Source: Physcomitrium patens (lineage: Eukaryota > Streptophyta > Bryopsida > Funariales > Funariaceae). From it: DNA of 64,000 nucleotides. Shown in pieces: positions 32,701 through 45,177 of this stretch (position 1 is its first letter; each line of letters begins with the position of its first letter). The notes below the pieces were generated by a model. It was not told where the DNA came from, searched no databases, and was given only the letters and a program-made list of their open reading frames with translations. Location: NCBI RefSeq assembly GCF_000002425.4, contig NC_037254.1, positions 5,301,084 through 5,365,083 on the forward strand, given 5' to 3'. The translations under genes and the position numbers were made by a program.

Positions 32701-34145
32701 CCCCTCGCCCGTCGCTCCTCACTTTCACAACAGCTTCTCCCAGTTCTTTCAAACTCCCACACGTACGCCACGACCACGCTTTACCGAGCACCATCGCCCC
32801 CACCAGCAACTTCAACCCCACAAAACACTCCAACATTCACCCATCACTGTGGCTACACTACAGCCCAAACCCTCACAATCAGCCTACTCACCGATCACGC
32901 TGTGCGCTGCATGTGCCTGCCGAAGGATCGCTGCGAGACCCAGATCCCCGATCTTCACCTCTCCCTGATTGCCGTTCACAAATATGTTGTCGCACTTCAG
33001 ATCGCGATGTATGATCGGCGGATCGTGGCTATGCAGGTACAGCAGACCCCGCAATATCTGCCGTGACCAATTCTTCACCGCCTTGATGTCCACGTGCTTG
33101 TGCTTCTTCCGGTATCTGCCGCCAACACCCACTTTCAGTACTCACCAACCACATCCACATTCATGCACCATCCCAATCCCAACCCCCTCCCCTGCTCTCC
33201 AACTCACCGCTCCCGTCAAACATCCAATCGCTCCACGTTCCTACGACCTACGCTACAATGCCAACACTAACACCCAACCCATTCAACCCCGCCACGTACT
33301 GCCTCAAATTGCCGGAAGTGAAAATCTCTGTGATGAAATTCACGTTCTTCGTCTTCGTGTCCACCCACGAATTGTAGAACTTTATTATGTTCCTGTGCTT
33401 CAGTGTCTTCAGCAGATGTACCTCCGAGTACAGCCGCTCCAAGTCCTCGGGGCTCTGCAGAACATCTTGCACTTTCACCTGGTTCCAAGCTACCTCGATA
33501 CCCTCCACCTCGTCAAATGCCCGGTATCTGTACGACACCACACAAAGTCGACAACAGCGACATCGTCAAAACCTACCCATCCAAACATTTCCCACCACCT
33601 ACATGCTACTTACTGGTTGCCTTCAAGCACAGTGATGCCTGCCAACTTCATGCTCGCAAACAACAAGACACGCTCTATCCTTCAATCAACAACACCATCC
33701 TCGAACCAGCTCGATTCAGAAGACTGGACTTACACTGTCTTGAAGGCCCCTTTACCCAATACTTCCGCATACTGTCACAGAAAACAGAAGATTAGTGTGA
33801 TTATGAATATTCAGGATGTGATTGCAAATGGTTTTTTTTTCGTTACTACTTGTAATTGTATAGAAACAACTGCTTGACTCTGCGTTTGAAAATCTGCAAT
33901 TGTAAGACTCATCTACTATTTAAACAGTTCCACAAGTTCTGTCATCAAGGACTGACGTGCTCCTTTTCGAAATCCACTGTTATTAGTGAATGAAGAAATT
34001 AAATTGATGTAGGAAGGGGTACCCGTCCATAGCGACGGGTTGGATCTACTTCAACAAATCCGGGGTCGTCCTCATCAGCATCGTCGGGAGGGTCTCTAGT
34101 AGTCATTTTGTCACCCTCAGATTTGTTGTTTTGTCTATCTGGCAT
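29708..34145 (-). CDS. WNK: WNK (with-no-lysine) protein kinase, 8 coding exons, 846 aa
   Basis: Coding exons (minus strand): 34145-34023, 33771-33734, 33527-33300, 33115-32892, 32624-32467, 31943-31418, 31206-30900, 30644-29708. They sum to 2541 nt, phases agree, and all introns have GT/AG ends. The start ATG has an in-frame TGA 12 nt upstream, which fixes it. Residues 36-54 read [20 protein letters not shown]. The WNK-type catalytic Lys is K52 in strand beta-2, and N69 (VAWNQ) sits where other kinases keep Lys. HRD is at 166-168, DLG at 187-189 and [15 protein letters not shown] at 205-219. The PF2-like domain ([14 protein letters not shown], then [14 protein letters not shown]) is at about 417-485. 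The long last exon (535-846) is Ser/Gly/acidic with a charged coiled stretch ([20 protein letters not shown]) and no known domain. Plant WNKs are soluble Ser/Thr kinases in osmotic, ion-transport and clock-linked signalling. Confidence 0.93.
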
Positions 34146-35850
34146 TTCATCCGATCACATGGAGATGGGATAAATTGTCTCGAGCTCATATAGAAACACT
34201 GCAAAACTGTCAAAGTCACATTAAAAACTTTGAAATACGCTGAATCAATTTATAACAAAAACATGGCTCTGCAACGAGCTTGCTGCGTTAGAAACTAGTT
34301 GTTGTCAACACGGAACTGTAACCGAGAATAGTGGTCATCGAAGAATTTACAGAGAAACGATATACAATGGTCTCTACACCTAATGACTCCCAATAATGAA
34401 CACACACAGTGCACAATAGGGCTGGATTTCTGGTACAGAATCTATACTTCAAACATCGTATTTGGGAGCGGATGTAAAATTGAAGTGCTCATTTATTGAC
34501 ACGAATGGACATACCCCAAAATTCAACAGATTTACAACAATAGCTCTAGAACTCGCATCAAACTTCTTCCACAAAACCCTAAACTATGAACTGCTGCAGC
34601 CTGTCAGGACAGGGGCAACAGCATAACACGTAATTAGTCGGAGCATTCACGTTCCCTCCTTTGCTCGTCTAGGCCATGAATTTTGCAGCCATATGATAAT
34701 AACTATTGCATTGAATCAATACTGCTGGTGATCTACTGATGGCACAGCCAAATCTTTGCTGGAAATGTACCTCGAAAGCCTTGGACAGATGTTAATCTTA
34801 TATCCCCTAAAAAATGGTATTCTTGAACATCAACCGGCGTTCCTAAATTTACAATGATGTGCAATAAATCACGGAAATAACGGGACTAAATAACCACTTG
34901 ATACCCCCCAAAACTCTTGGGTTTTTCCCTTCGTAAAGCGCTCTGCACGATTTGAATGATTAATCGGCAATGTGGCGACTGCAATAGTCAGAGGCGAAAG
35001 GAGGACGCAGGAAGACCAAATCGCGACCTACATACCCATCACAGCCCAGTAAAACCTAGAAATCCGGACCACAACGGACCCTGGCTAATCGTACTCTGGA
35101 GCACCAACGCTGCGTGGAGAAGGCGCGAGCTCAATAATTTCTGCAATTGAGTTTCTGCGGCACTACCACGCACACACGCCCGCCCCGAGGGAATGCAGAA
35201 GCCACCACCTCCGATCCTTCCCTAAATCAGGAAAGAGCCAAAATAAATAAATAAACGAATAAATCTGCAACTTACGTTTCCCCTGCTCACGGAACTCCAA
35301 AGGATCACTCTCCCCAAGGCCTCGCGATACCTCACCCGGCTCACTCCGCCAAAACCTCGCAACTCTCATCGGCAACGAAGATCTCTCTAACCTCTCCCAC
35401 GGGCACCAGAATCAAAGACAAAATCGTCTCAGAATCTATTTTCGAAAAGAAAGAAAGAAAGAAAAAAATAAATAAATAAATAATAATCGAATGAATAATC
35501 CGCCGCCTCCCACACTAACCTGAACTACACGGGTCTCGAGCAAAACGCAATACCTAGCATCAAACGCACTCCCAGAGCAGACCAGAGCAGATAGGCTTCG
35601 GCGCTTCCGTCGCTGTGCGCGAGTGCAAGCATGGACTAAGCACGATTGCGAAGGCAACGAGAAGAGGGAGAAGATCGCAAGGTCCTACTACACACAAAAA
35701 TGCTGACTGGGACTGGCCCCGGGGCTTCGTCGTCCGAGCAGGACCCATGGTCTTCCTCCACCAGGGGTGGTTGGCACTGCCAGCTAGGATGACAGAATTA
35801 ACATCGTTCATCGCTCTCCGTTTCCATTCATTCGAAAAGGATCTTCAAGT
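34146..35850 (-). other. WNK 5' leader with probable UTR intron
   Basis: A strong acceptor (minus strand GTTTTGCAG, exon starting at 34198) precedes the start codon. A donor TTCAG|GTTAGTG ends a GC-richer candidate leader exon at 35520. The intron 34199-35519 (about 1.3 kb) would carry the T-rich (CTTT)n and (TTTA)n runs near 35445-35485. An alternative donor AAAC|GTAAGTTG lies near 35277. Leader introns are common in plant regulatory genes. The transcription start is not defined. Confidence 0.5.
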
Positions 35851-35953
35851 CCATAGAGCATCGTTGGTGTTGGCTCTGGAAGGATTGCTTCCCAGCATGG
35901 GCCACGCCCAAAAAACTTTTTTTTTTTGACACCTAAAATTCTTGGAGAGTTTG

Positions 35954-35961
35954 ACACGTGG
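35954..35961. promoter_or_regulatory. G-box/ABRE-like ACACGTGG
   Basis: GACACGTGGTCC lies about 430 bp upstream of the candidate leader exon end of WNK. The core ACACGTGG is the bZIP-binding ABA-response/G-box element of plants. A role in WNK expression is inferred from position only. Confidence 0.4.
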
Positions 35962-38534
35962 TCCAGTGTGAAAAATGTGAGTTAATTTTCTTATTCTTTA
36001 TGCAACAAATTAGCTTGCCACTTGGCAAGCATGCATTCATTGAGTGAAAAAAACAAAAAAACCAAACCAAACCAAACCACACAATTTGTATTGTTGGTAT
36101 TGTTCCAAACATAGTAACAATTCTTGTGTTTTAAACTCAAATATTTTTTCTCTAACGTTTTGATAAAGACAGAATCATTCAAGCATTCTTGACAGTGCAA
36201 TTAAGTTACTTTTCACATGTAATATTTTTATATTCGTTTTACTATTATTAGAATGATAGTGTGTATATTTTGAAATTTCAACTAAGTGTACTGCTTCTGG
36301 TGGCTTATCAAATGTACAACTTAGACACATAAAAATCGCAATAAATTTATATTAAGTGAGAGGTTTTTAAATGTACTTTATTTTTGGAGATGTATTGTGC
36401 TCTTTGTTCAAATTAATTGATTACTCAGTAAAAGAACTCTCAGTAATTGGTTGTAAGAAGAAATTATAAATGTTGATTGTTAACGATAATAAAGTATGTA
36501 AAAGTTGCTAAGCCCTGAATTGTAAGCCACAAAACAAGCTACTTTTTAACGTTTTTTGTACATGTCACTCAGATCCATGGTTTCATATATTCTAGAACAA
36601 ACTGCAATAATGTGCAGGAATTTTAAAACAATATAAACACATATATTCTCATACACATACACACACACACACACATATGAAATGTAAAAAAAAACTTAGA
36701 AAGAAAAAAAAAAAAAAAAAAAAAAAAAGACACATGCTTGATAAGTTTATAGATAAATAATTTGTATGGCACATTTTTTCTTCTTATTTTTTTAAATTTC
36801 TTCAAAGTCAGCAGATTTTCTTTAATTGAAAAACTGACAGGTTGCTAAGATTTTTATTTGAAAAAAGTTGGAAAGAGCTATCAGCCACAACAATTAATCG
36901 TTAATATTTCAAATTTTGAAATAGAAAAAGAAAAAGAATGAAATGACAAAGAAAGAATTAAGAACATTCAGAAAATATTTCTAAAAAAAGAAATAGAACA
37001 ATGCTAAAAACATGGAATAAATCCACTGCAATAAAATCTAAAGCCATTACTATATATACACACACAGACACACATACATATAAATAACCAAAAAACTTTC
37101 AGGTGACAAATAGAAACAATTCTAATCACACCACCACATTTTGCTCCACAAATCATGCTAGCTCCATAATGCTATTTTCCATCTAATTATGAACAATGAA
37201 GTGGAAACAAAATCCTGCAAAAGAGAACCTTCTTGGCTTCCATAATGAATCTCAAATGAAATGCACTTGGGTACCTAAAGATTTAGGCTGAAGTCTGTAA
37301 CTGATTTCTGTGCTTGCTTGCTTACTTGCTTGCGTTCAGTCTGTGAGAGCACAAGCATTCTGCAATGGAAAGTTGGGTTGTGCGGCACATGCACGTGCGT
37401 CACCGTTTGTCTAAGCTCCCGACGCTTTCCAGTGTGTGTTAAGAGACCTTCAGGTTCTGTATGTTTTGTTCTTATTGAAACTGAAGTAATGGCGCAGCAC
37501 CTTGAAGGAAACAAAGCTTGAAGACGGGAGCGCTGTCAGCTTGCGATTCGATGGTAAGTTAAACCAGGGCCAACTTTGCTCACCTGAAGAACCATCTCAG
37601 CAGTTATAACCTCGAAAATCTCGTCTACAGAGTACGCAAATCAACATGAGACTTGAACTGAGTCCCGTTTCAGCAACAGATTTGTAACGAATCCCGAAGA
37701 GGAGAAGAAGAAGCAAGAGGGTAAAAAAAGTTGGTATGGATCGTGGAGATTGGAAGACTCGAAAAGATGTGGACAGCAGTTGGGATGCGAAACTATTAAA
37801 CCCGTCTCCCACTTCCATTCTTGTGCGACGTTTAGTGGTGTGTGCATGCGGTGCCTACTGCTTGTAGCTTTTGCTAAGTTGGTCTAGGATCGGAATCCTT
37901 AACAATGCCCAATCAACGCAATCAGTAGTGAATGTGTTCGGAGACGATACAAACCACAATGGGGAAGGGTCATCTGTCCTGTTGACCCACTAGAATAATG
38001 GATTTCAGATGCGCTCCAATTCGGGAGAGCAATGCTCGTGACAGACATATGCCCAGGTGCGTCCACTTCCAACGAACCATTCTGTCTACGGTTACTAGGA
38101 TCAATTACTACCTTAGGCATCGTGCAACAATTATAATAATAATACCACACACTATCAGCCACTAAGTTGGAAGGCCGATTTGAAGATCACCTTATCAATG
38201 CCACTGTACAATCCTCCCTTGTTGCGGTTGCTTCATACGCTTAATGCAAAACACATCCAGCCTTTTTTTGATGTTGATTATTTTGATGTGGATGTCTGAG
38301 AGATGGGCTTCCACGGCAGATGCCAGTTGTGCAAACGGCATCCAACAATCTGTGCACCAGGAAACCAGTTACTTTCGAATTCGGAACTCGTTTGAGTGGC
38401 ATATCCTACAAATAAATTAAGGTTGATTGGAATGATGAATGAGTAGCTTCTGATCCTGTCGGTAGTCTTTGTATTCCTAGACTCTTGACGAGACTTAATT
38501 GCCCCGTGAGAGAAACTCGTTACTTTACCTGGTT
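35962..38534. other. Intergenic: WNK upstream region and DEG7 3' flank
   Basis: 35962-37250 is AT-rich with a 4-copy AAACC-like run near 36056, a CA repeat at 36656-36676 and an A25 run at 36704-36728. 37250-38534 is more balanced and probably includes the DEG7 3' UTR. Short frames (for example 38278-38565) have no family features. Confidence 0.45.
36704..36728. repeat. A-homopolymer (25)
   Basis: Uninterrupted A run in intergenic DNA just after a (CA)n stretch. Confidence 0.95.
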
Positions 38535-41500
38535 TCAATGTGATTTGATAACATGACGACGCCACATTGCAGTTGTGGGATCAAAGCGAAGCTCCCATGT
38601 AGGCCAGTAGTGGAGATCCTGCTTCACTGTCAACACTCGAGGCTTCCCATTCAAGTACACGGTCTTGACGCGCACAAAAGCCCCATGCTCCAACTCCTGT
38701 GTCACATCCACGAAATCTTGGAGGCTTGGAGTGGGCTTACCATTGACCTCCACAATCCATTGAAGCGCGTAAAGACCATATCTGTGGACGGGGCTACCAT
38801 GGCACCACCTTACTACATAGACTCCGTGACCCTGCTGAGGTAGAAATCCCAGCGCTCGGACTGCAGAGTGCGGCTCTTGCAAAACACATCCAGCCCAGTT
38901 GATCATTCTGGTCGTCCCAAACCCATCGCGGTCGTCAATCCCGACCTGTATGTTAATCTCACGTCCCTGTCTAAACAACGTGACATCCAAAGATCCTGGC
39001 GAAACAGTGCCGGAGATGTCTGACTTGGTTGCCTCGCAGGCAATCTCAACATCCCGGAAGCACGTCACAGGTTGCCCGCTGATTGCTAACAACATGTCAC
39101 CCTGGTCTAGAACGCCGTGTGCTCGTGACCCCGCCAAACACCCCTTCACACGCAGCACCTGCCGTCGAATAGTGTCCTTGTCCGCCAATGCCTGCACCCA
39201 TTTGTCGCTGAGGCCAAAACTTCGCGCCTTGGACAATAAAGTGGGGTAAAGCTCCGCCTCGAGAATACGCATGAGAGGCATGGACCGCTTCACGCCGTTG
39301 ATAACCAAGGAAGGACCTCCAGACATCCCACTCACAATCACGTCCAAAACCTCGGATATTGCATGGATTGGTATTCCTCGCACGAACTGGTGGTCTTCAG
39401 GAGAGCTATCTCCATATTTCACCTGCTTCGAGAAACTACCCCAGAGGGCTTGAACTCGGCCAGCCTCATCGGCCAAGACCCCAGAAAAGTTGTGACCGAA
39501 GTCGGTGTCTAGCTCAATAACCTCCATGTTCAGCGCACGGTACCTGGGGCAATCGGCTGCTGCCACATTGAGAGCTTCTCCAGGGTTGGTCACTGTGGAC
39601 TTCCGTGATGTTGCTTGCAAGCTCCTCGATAGCCCAACAAGGTAAACAAAATCTCCTCTTCGCAATGGAGGATCTGGTAAGAGGACAGCTGCCTGCACCG
39701 CAGCCATTCCCACTTCACCCAAAGCTCTGGGATTATACGCCACTAACGAATAATTGTGTACGGGATGCAAGAAGACCACTTCGCCAGGGATATCCATAGG
39801 GAAGGCGGCGAAGTTCAACATGACATCTGAGACTGAGATGGCCACCGTGTTCTTGTCCACTGCCACCAGCCCGAGGTCTTTCGAGTGGTACACAATAACT
39901 CCAGTGCCGAAAGAATGTTGCGCATGAACACCGTCCAGCATGGCTGAGGGCGGGATGTGAACCTCCATCATGACCAGAGTGGGCTCAATGACGTGCTCTG
40001 CAATGGATGAGCTAGTTTCTGGAGCGATGCCACTCCCATGCCTAGATGTGGCGTCCAATTTACCCTTGATGGTGGGAACAGGGAGATCAATAGGGAGCTC
40101 TGAGTCGACTTTTTGACGCCTTGTAACAGCTTCTACCTGCAGCTCATAAATAACGACAGTTTCGCCATTATCTCCTTCCTTGACGACTCCGTTACCCACA
40201 TGGACAGCGACACCGTCTGCCTCCATATGGTTGGCTTTGAGAGCTACCGAAGGGACCTCGGGGCTGGGGGCTGCAGGACGAATATCCCACAATCCAGTGG
40301 CGTCATTTCGGGTGTAAATCCGAGGGGGTGCATACCACTCATGGCGGTCAATTGTGACTATAACCGACTTGCTTCGATGTCTGTCGGCATGGCTCACAAA
40401 CTCCAGCGGAACACGCGCCCCTTTCGAGAGTTTAAAGAAAACTGAGATAAAGCTGTCAAGATTGACAATTTCCTCTCCTGCCATCTTCTTAATTATGGCA
40501 TGCTTGGGCACCCCTGCGCGAGACAGCATATATCCAGGCTCTGCGACGTACACAATACCGCAGACAAAGTGCAGGTTGCGAGCTTGTTGGTAGGAAAGCG
40601 CGTGGATTACTCCACCGCTCACTTCAAGGAACATATTAGGAGTGATGGAGTGCAAATCCTGCACTTCAATCGTCACATTGATAGTTGTTCCTCCTCGCTC
40701 CAGCTCCAAGATGACGGACTTACCCACATTATCGTCCAGTAAAGTTTCGTACTTCAAAAACTGGGTTAACACTTCACCACCGGCTCTTACAAGCACATCC
40801 CCTGGCTCTAGCTGCTTGTGTGCAGGGCCTCCTGGTACCACTGACTCCACCACAAGCATACCAGTTTCGGAGGGAGGTGAAGCCTTCCGAACCATCTGCT
40901 CTGTGTCCCTCTTCAAGCCAAGTCGACGAATTTCGTCGAATCCTTTGTGAGAAAAAGTCAACTGAAAAGTTCCGCGGGGAATTGCAGCGGGTGTCCATCC
41001 CTTGAGAGATTTATCTTTCTGCGCTTGCAACAGATGAAGAGCCCGCACTACTCGTTCCAGAGGAAGAAAAAAAGCAGAGGCAGAAGCAGATTTGCTTCCT
41101 GCGTTAAGCGCAACTGCCCGACCATGGATGTCAATAACAGGGGAGCCGCTGGAACCACCCTTGGTTCCTGAGGCGGCCTGCATATAGAATGTGTTGAAAT
41201 CGTTATATCCATCCTTCTTGTAGTGTGGCGCGTCGCGGTCAAGTCGTGCAAGTGTCCCCGCGAGTATTGACACCTTCTCCCCGCTGTCATTACCTACGAC
41301 ACGGATCTCAAGCCCCACCTGGGCCGCATCTGGTGCAAGAGGAATTTCCTCGTAATCTAAAAACTGAACCAAGCTTGGGTCAAACCAGAGGAAACCAAAA
41401 TCGTGAACTGGGTCTCGGTAAAGAGGATACACTGAAATTTCCTCTCGGTTCACGAACATGGCTTCAGCCACTATGGGTCCAGGCTTAACAACATGGCGAT

Positions 41501-41846
41501 TTGTGAGAAGTATTCCCCGCTTCTTGTCAACTACAAAGCCGGTGGAATAGCTGGCCCCCGCCACTTCTGTGTCAAACGCGCGTGTAGCGGTAGTGCGGAG
41601 CACGACCACTGCAGGTACTACCTTGTTGAGCGCCTTGCGCCAATCCTCAGCGCTACCAGCGCTATCGAACACTGGTGGCTCAAGTTCCATGGTGAGGCCA
41701 ATCTTCAGGGCCTCCGCGCTTTCCGACTTCATAGTTGGTAATCGATTCATCTTGTCTGCTTTCATTCCCCAGTGAATGCGATCAAATGCCCATGTGCCCC
41801 TCGAGACACCCTTCTTGCTGTGAGCTGAAGTTTTTTCTCTGCACAA
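38535..41846 (-). CDS. DEG7: DEG7-type DegP/HtrA serine protease, single exon, 1103 aa
   Basis: One uninterrupted frame colinear with plant DEG7 from end to end, about the same length as the Arabidopsis protein (about 1.1 thousand residues). The first trypsin-like domain has the full triad: H118 (LLTNRHVVKPG), D149 (DPVHDFGF) and S233 (KGGSSGSPV). PDZ-type regions follow (for example GGPAHKQLEPGDVLVRAGGE at about 342-361 and GCLAGSRAHGVLDQGDMLLA in the last third). The second half carries the degenerate protease-like domain (HPVHNYSLVAYNP, FGHNFSGVLADEAG). In Arabidopsis DEG7 acts in chloroplasts in photosystem II repair, but no clear transit peptide is visible here. The start is uncertain: conserved text begins near residue 50, and ATGs at codons 28, 33 and 39 are alternatives. 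It is intronless, although the neighbouring genes are spliced. Confidence 0.95.
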   Translation of the reverse strand: MCREKTSAHSKKGVSRGTWAFDRIHWGMKADKMNRLPTMKSESAEALKIGLTMELEPPVFDSAGSAEDWRKALNKVVPAVVVLRTTATRAFDTEVAGASYSTGFVVDKKRGILLTNRHVVKPGPIVAEAMFVNREEISVYPLYRDPVHDFGFLWFDPSLVQFLDYEEIPLAPDAAQVGLEIRVVGNDSGEKVSILAGTLARLDRDAPHYKKDGYNDFNTFYMQAASGTKGGSSGSPVIDIHGRAVALNAGSKSASASAFFLPLERVVRALHLLQAQKDKSLKGWTPAAIPRGTFQLTFSHKGFDEIRRLGLKRDTEQMVRKASPPSETGMLVVESVVPGGPAHKQLEPGDVLVRAGGEVLTQFLKYETLLDDNVGKSVILELERGGTTINVTIEVQDLHSITPNMFLEVSGGVIHALSYQQARNLHFVCGIVYVAEPGYMLSRAGVPKHAIIKKMAGEEIVNLDSFISVFFKLSKGARVPLEFVSHADRHRSKSVIVTIDRHEWYAPPRIYTRNDATGLWDIRPAAPSPEVPSVALKANHMEADGVAVHVGNGVVKEGDNGETVVIYELQVEAVTRRQKVDSELPIDLPVPTIKGKLDATSRHGSGIAPETSSSIAEHVIEPTLVMMEVHIPPSAMLDGVHAQHSFGTGVIVYHSKDLGLVAVDKNTVAISVSDVMLNFAAFPMDIPGEVVFLHPVHNYSLVAYNPRALGEVGMAAVQAAVLLPDPPLRRGDFVYLVGLSRSLQATSRKSTVTNPGEALNVAAADCPRYRALNMEVIELDTDFGHNFSGVLADEAGRVQALWGSFSKQVKYGDSSPEDHQFVRGIPIHAISEVLDVIVSGMSGGPSLVINGVKRSMPLMRILEAELYPTLLSKARSFGLSDKWVQALADKDTIRRQVLRVKGCLAGSRAHGVLDQGDMLLAISGQPVTCFRDVEIACEATKSDISGTVSPGSLDVTLFRQGREINIQVGIDDRDGFGTTRMINWAGCVLQEPHSAVRALGFLPQQGHGVYVVRWCHGSPVHRYGLYALQWIVEVNGKPTPSLQDFVDVTQELEHGAFVRVKTVYLNGKPRVLTVKQDLHYWPTWELRFDPTTAMWRRHVIKSH

Positions 41847-44800
41847 AACTACAAAACTTCTGTGTCAGCGATGTGCTTTTGATCAAACAGTTCCCGTGAC
41901 CTTCCACCAGTCATCAATACACCCAAGCCAGTGCAGAATCAAGGAGAAAATTTCGAAACCACTGATGTATCAACGTATTGATCATAAAAAGCACTGTTGT
42001 GAACAGGCAGTACAAGCCAGATCAAAAAGGGCAAAACACAAAAAACCTAAATTGATTTTAAAGAACAGGTATCACACAGATGCTCAGATTTTCCACTTTC
42101 AGATTCGACTCTTGATGTAAAATAATTGAAAGGTTACATACGTGGTCGCATTCACCAATTTGACTTGTCTCACAGATAACACTCTGGCGTGTAGATTGTA
42201 TATGTGTTTACATTGCTGAGCACGTAACTTCTCCGCATTGTTATAGCTATAGATTCAACCACCAGCTACAAAGACGTCAGGGACTCGTTTGATGAGACCC
42301 ACATTTGACTAAGATTTAGAACACGTGCTCTGAAATTCGATTGTTTAATTTCCAACTCTTTCTAGATTGTGTCAAACTCTGTCAAAATAACAATATGAAT
42401 TTTCGAGTATGTGCATATGAAGAGAAAGATTATGAATAGTTCATTTCTTTACCCTTCATGATGAGGCACGTTGTCGATGATAAATTAACTAGATGCAATT
42501 TAATCGAAGTAAACCCTAATCGACTATAACTACTCGCCGAATTATACCTCCGGAAGCTGAGAGACTGCAGCCTGAAGTCCACACAAACTGAGAGACTCAA
42601 ACATGGAGTCCACGGAATCGATTAGCTGCGAATTGCAGTACCCAAGTCGCATGCGTAACTTAGCGTTTCATGTTACAATATTAATAAGCAACCTGTTGCA
42701 TACTGAAATCTCCGCTTGAAACAAAAGATTACAGTCGTGTCATTGGCCATGTGATCGCGTCAGATGGACAGCACACAACTACATCATGATAATAACACAG
42801 CTGACCGATGCCCTCCAATAAACAGATCTCAGACAAAACCTCAGGCAAATTTTACGTACACACCGCTTGAAATCACCCCTTCACCTGTTGAGATCCAAAT
42901 CCAAACCAAGAGTACAAAAGCAGACATAACAAAGCAAGGATAAATGCTCAGGCTACCACAAAATCAGCTAGATTACCCGCTTGACGATCCTCTCCGATCC
43001 TGTGAACACTGTTACTAATGGTTCGCCTAATATAACATCTACACCTGAAAACAGCAACTCATCCACCTATTACACAATATCGAATTGAAAAGATTTTTCT
43101 GCAGATTGGCATTTAATTACCCGAATGAAGTGAAGTAAGTGAGAAATATAATGTATTTAAACTTCGAAACCCTTCACTTCACACGGCTAGATACTAGGTC
43201 GAACAAGAGAACTCAGGAGGAGACCCAACTCCATTAACAATCTTTAACCCCTAATCACTACATATTTTCAAGCTGGACTCACAAATCACGGAGTCTTTAA
43301 TCATCAGCACTCGGTAGTTGAGGAATAAATTTCTCTCGTTTACGAAAAGAATATACTCTACGCGGCAGCTGCTACTATACACTCAGGTGCCTTCGCTGAC
43401 ATCTTATACGCTTACCCGTGTAGGTCGGTAGACAAGGGATTGCTATTTATTCAGTATTGAGTTCTGAACCTAAAATTTCGACACAAACCCTGCAGTATTG
43501 AAGAAATGGGTAACCGCCACTGCTGTGACTGCTGCTGATGTAAACTAATTTCGGATCAGTGGCATGATGCGGGAAGAGGAACTGGGGTGAAGATTTAAGT
43601 CACAGGAATCCTGCCGGAAACTGTAGATCTAGACCGCACTGAAGTGCAATCAGCAAGTACGCGACAATTAAAACCCAACGAATCCGCACGAATGACCAGG
43701 GCAATAACTCCAACCTCCACGACGCGGTAGACAAAGCAGATGAAGTAGGAGTTAGCTTGGCGGAGTCACTTAAAATATGAAATTTGTAAAAATTTGGTAC
43801 AAGCACACAAACATTTACCGAAGATTAAGCGTGACACTCACATTAACTATGGAGGGAGCAGAATCTACGCGGCATCTCGGTTTTCATCGCTTCTCTGGAC
43901 TGTACAGGGGAGGAGGGTAGAACCGACAGCGAACGTTTTGCAACTACTTCCCGCACTAGCATATCGACTCTTTCGACCGACATAAAATTGAACATTTCGG
44001 AACTAAGGCGCGTCAGGAATCCCGCTCCGCATCGACGGTATCTCAGAATCAGCAGCCTCGAGAAGTCCACGGTACTATTCAAACCAATTGAACTCAAATG
44101 ACAACACCCTCGCACCAAATTTAATGAGCAAAATTGCGGATATTGAGCCCTGCTTCCAAGGAATAACCCTGGAACAACTAATCTCACCTGCTGCTTGACA
44201 ATGCTCGTGAAATTCTTCATTTCTCGAGGATACGTCTCATGTTGATGAACACTCCCGCTTCGTAATTGCATTCTGAATCGCAACCGAAGCAAGCTTTTAC
44301 TCACCCTCGTCACACACCCAAGAAATGAGCTTCTTCTAAGCCCGATCCGGATTAGGCCGGCAGCTATTCTACCCGTAAACTCAGTCAAAATAAATATACA
44401 AATCGAGAAGGATATGGGTCCCGATTATTGACTACCACTAGCAACTACTTTTATGGACGTACAGCACAAACAAATCAACAACCATAGCCTGCAAAAATTC
44501 AACGACAAAACCAACCTTCACTCCACCCTGACCCTTCATGTGTGACAATCAATGCACGATAACCAACCTTGAAGGTATTATGGCCACCTGACAATTTGCA
44601 ACGTACGTTCATACAAAAACAATCACTTAATCCTAATCCTAACTAAACCTTAATTCGGAAACTGGTAAAGGTAACAGCCGCAAGGATTCCAATGGCCTGT
44701 GGATGAAAATTCTCACAGATCTGCAGAATATCAAGCGACTCTCGTTAAGTTTGGAAATATTTGAATCAGGTGAGCCTTCTATTTCCTTTTGGGGAAGCAA

Positions 44801-45177
44801 ATAGTCAGAATATTGCAGACAAATCGGTCCTCGAAAGGGAAACAATCGAATCTCAAGCCGACTGTGTTAGGGCACCTCACAAGCCTCTCCACATCGTCAT
44901 TACGCGCAACAAAAGTGAAACAAGTCAAGATTATGTTTCTTGATTGCCTCAACTTGACCATCAACAAGCTGCTGCTATTGCTGGTGGCATCGGTGCACAG
45001 AGAATGAACCTGCCCAAGTGTGAACAGTTTCATGTCTTATCTTCTGAAAGACCTATGCTGTAGCGGGTACAATGGAAAAATATCATAATAGCTGTGTCTA
45101 ATTCGGGAAGTCTAAGCTGGCAAAGTTGGATGGTAATCTGAATGTAAAGCTCTCATTTGGACAATAGTAATTAAATG
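41847..45177. other. Intergenic: DEG7 upstream, GT92 3' flank
   Basis: No recognisable gene. 43560-44400 is less AT-rich with a donor-like CAGCAG|GTGAGATT (minus strand, near 44188), so it may hold DEG7 leader exons. The part near 45177 should contain the GT92 3' UTR. Open frames (largest 43843-44388 minus) lack family support. Confidence 0.4.

Noticed and set aside
30519..33877. Long plus-strand open frames (228 codons at 30519-31205, 302 codons at 32969-33877)
   Set aside because: They run antisense through WNK exons and introns, are Pro/Ser/Thr/His-rich and have no domain. They result from the GC-rich, stop-poor complement of the WNK gene.
38553..41775. Many plus-strand frames opposite DEG7
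   Set aside because: Antisense shadows of a conserved coding exon with no family features.
43843..44388. 181-codon minus frame with VVPGLFLGSRA, reminiscent of a dual-specificity phosphatase start
   Set aside because: No Cys-X5-Arg active site and no further phosphatase text. Possible leader/intron of DEG7; the match is too short.
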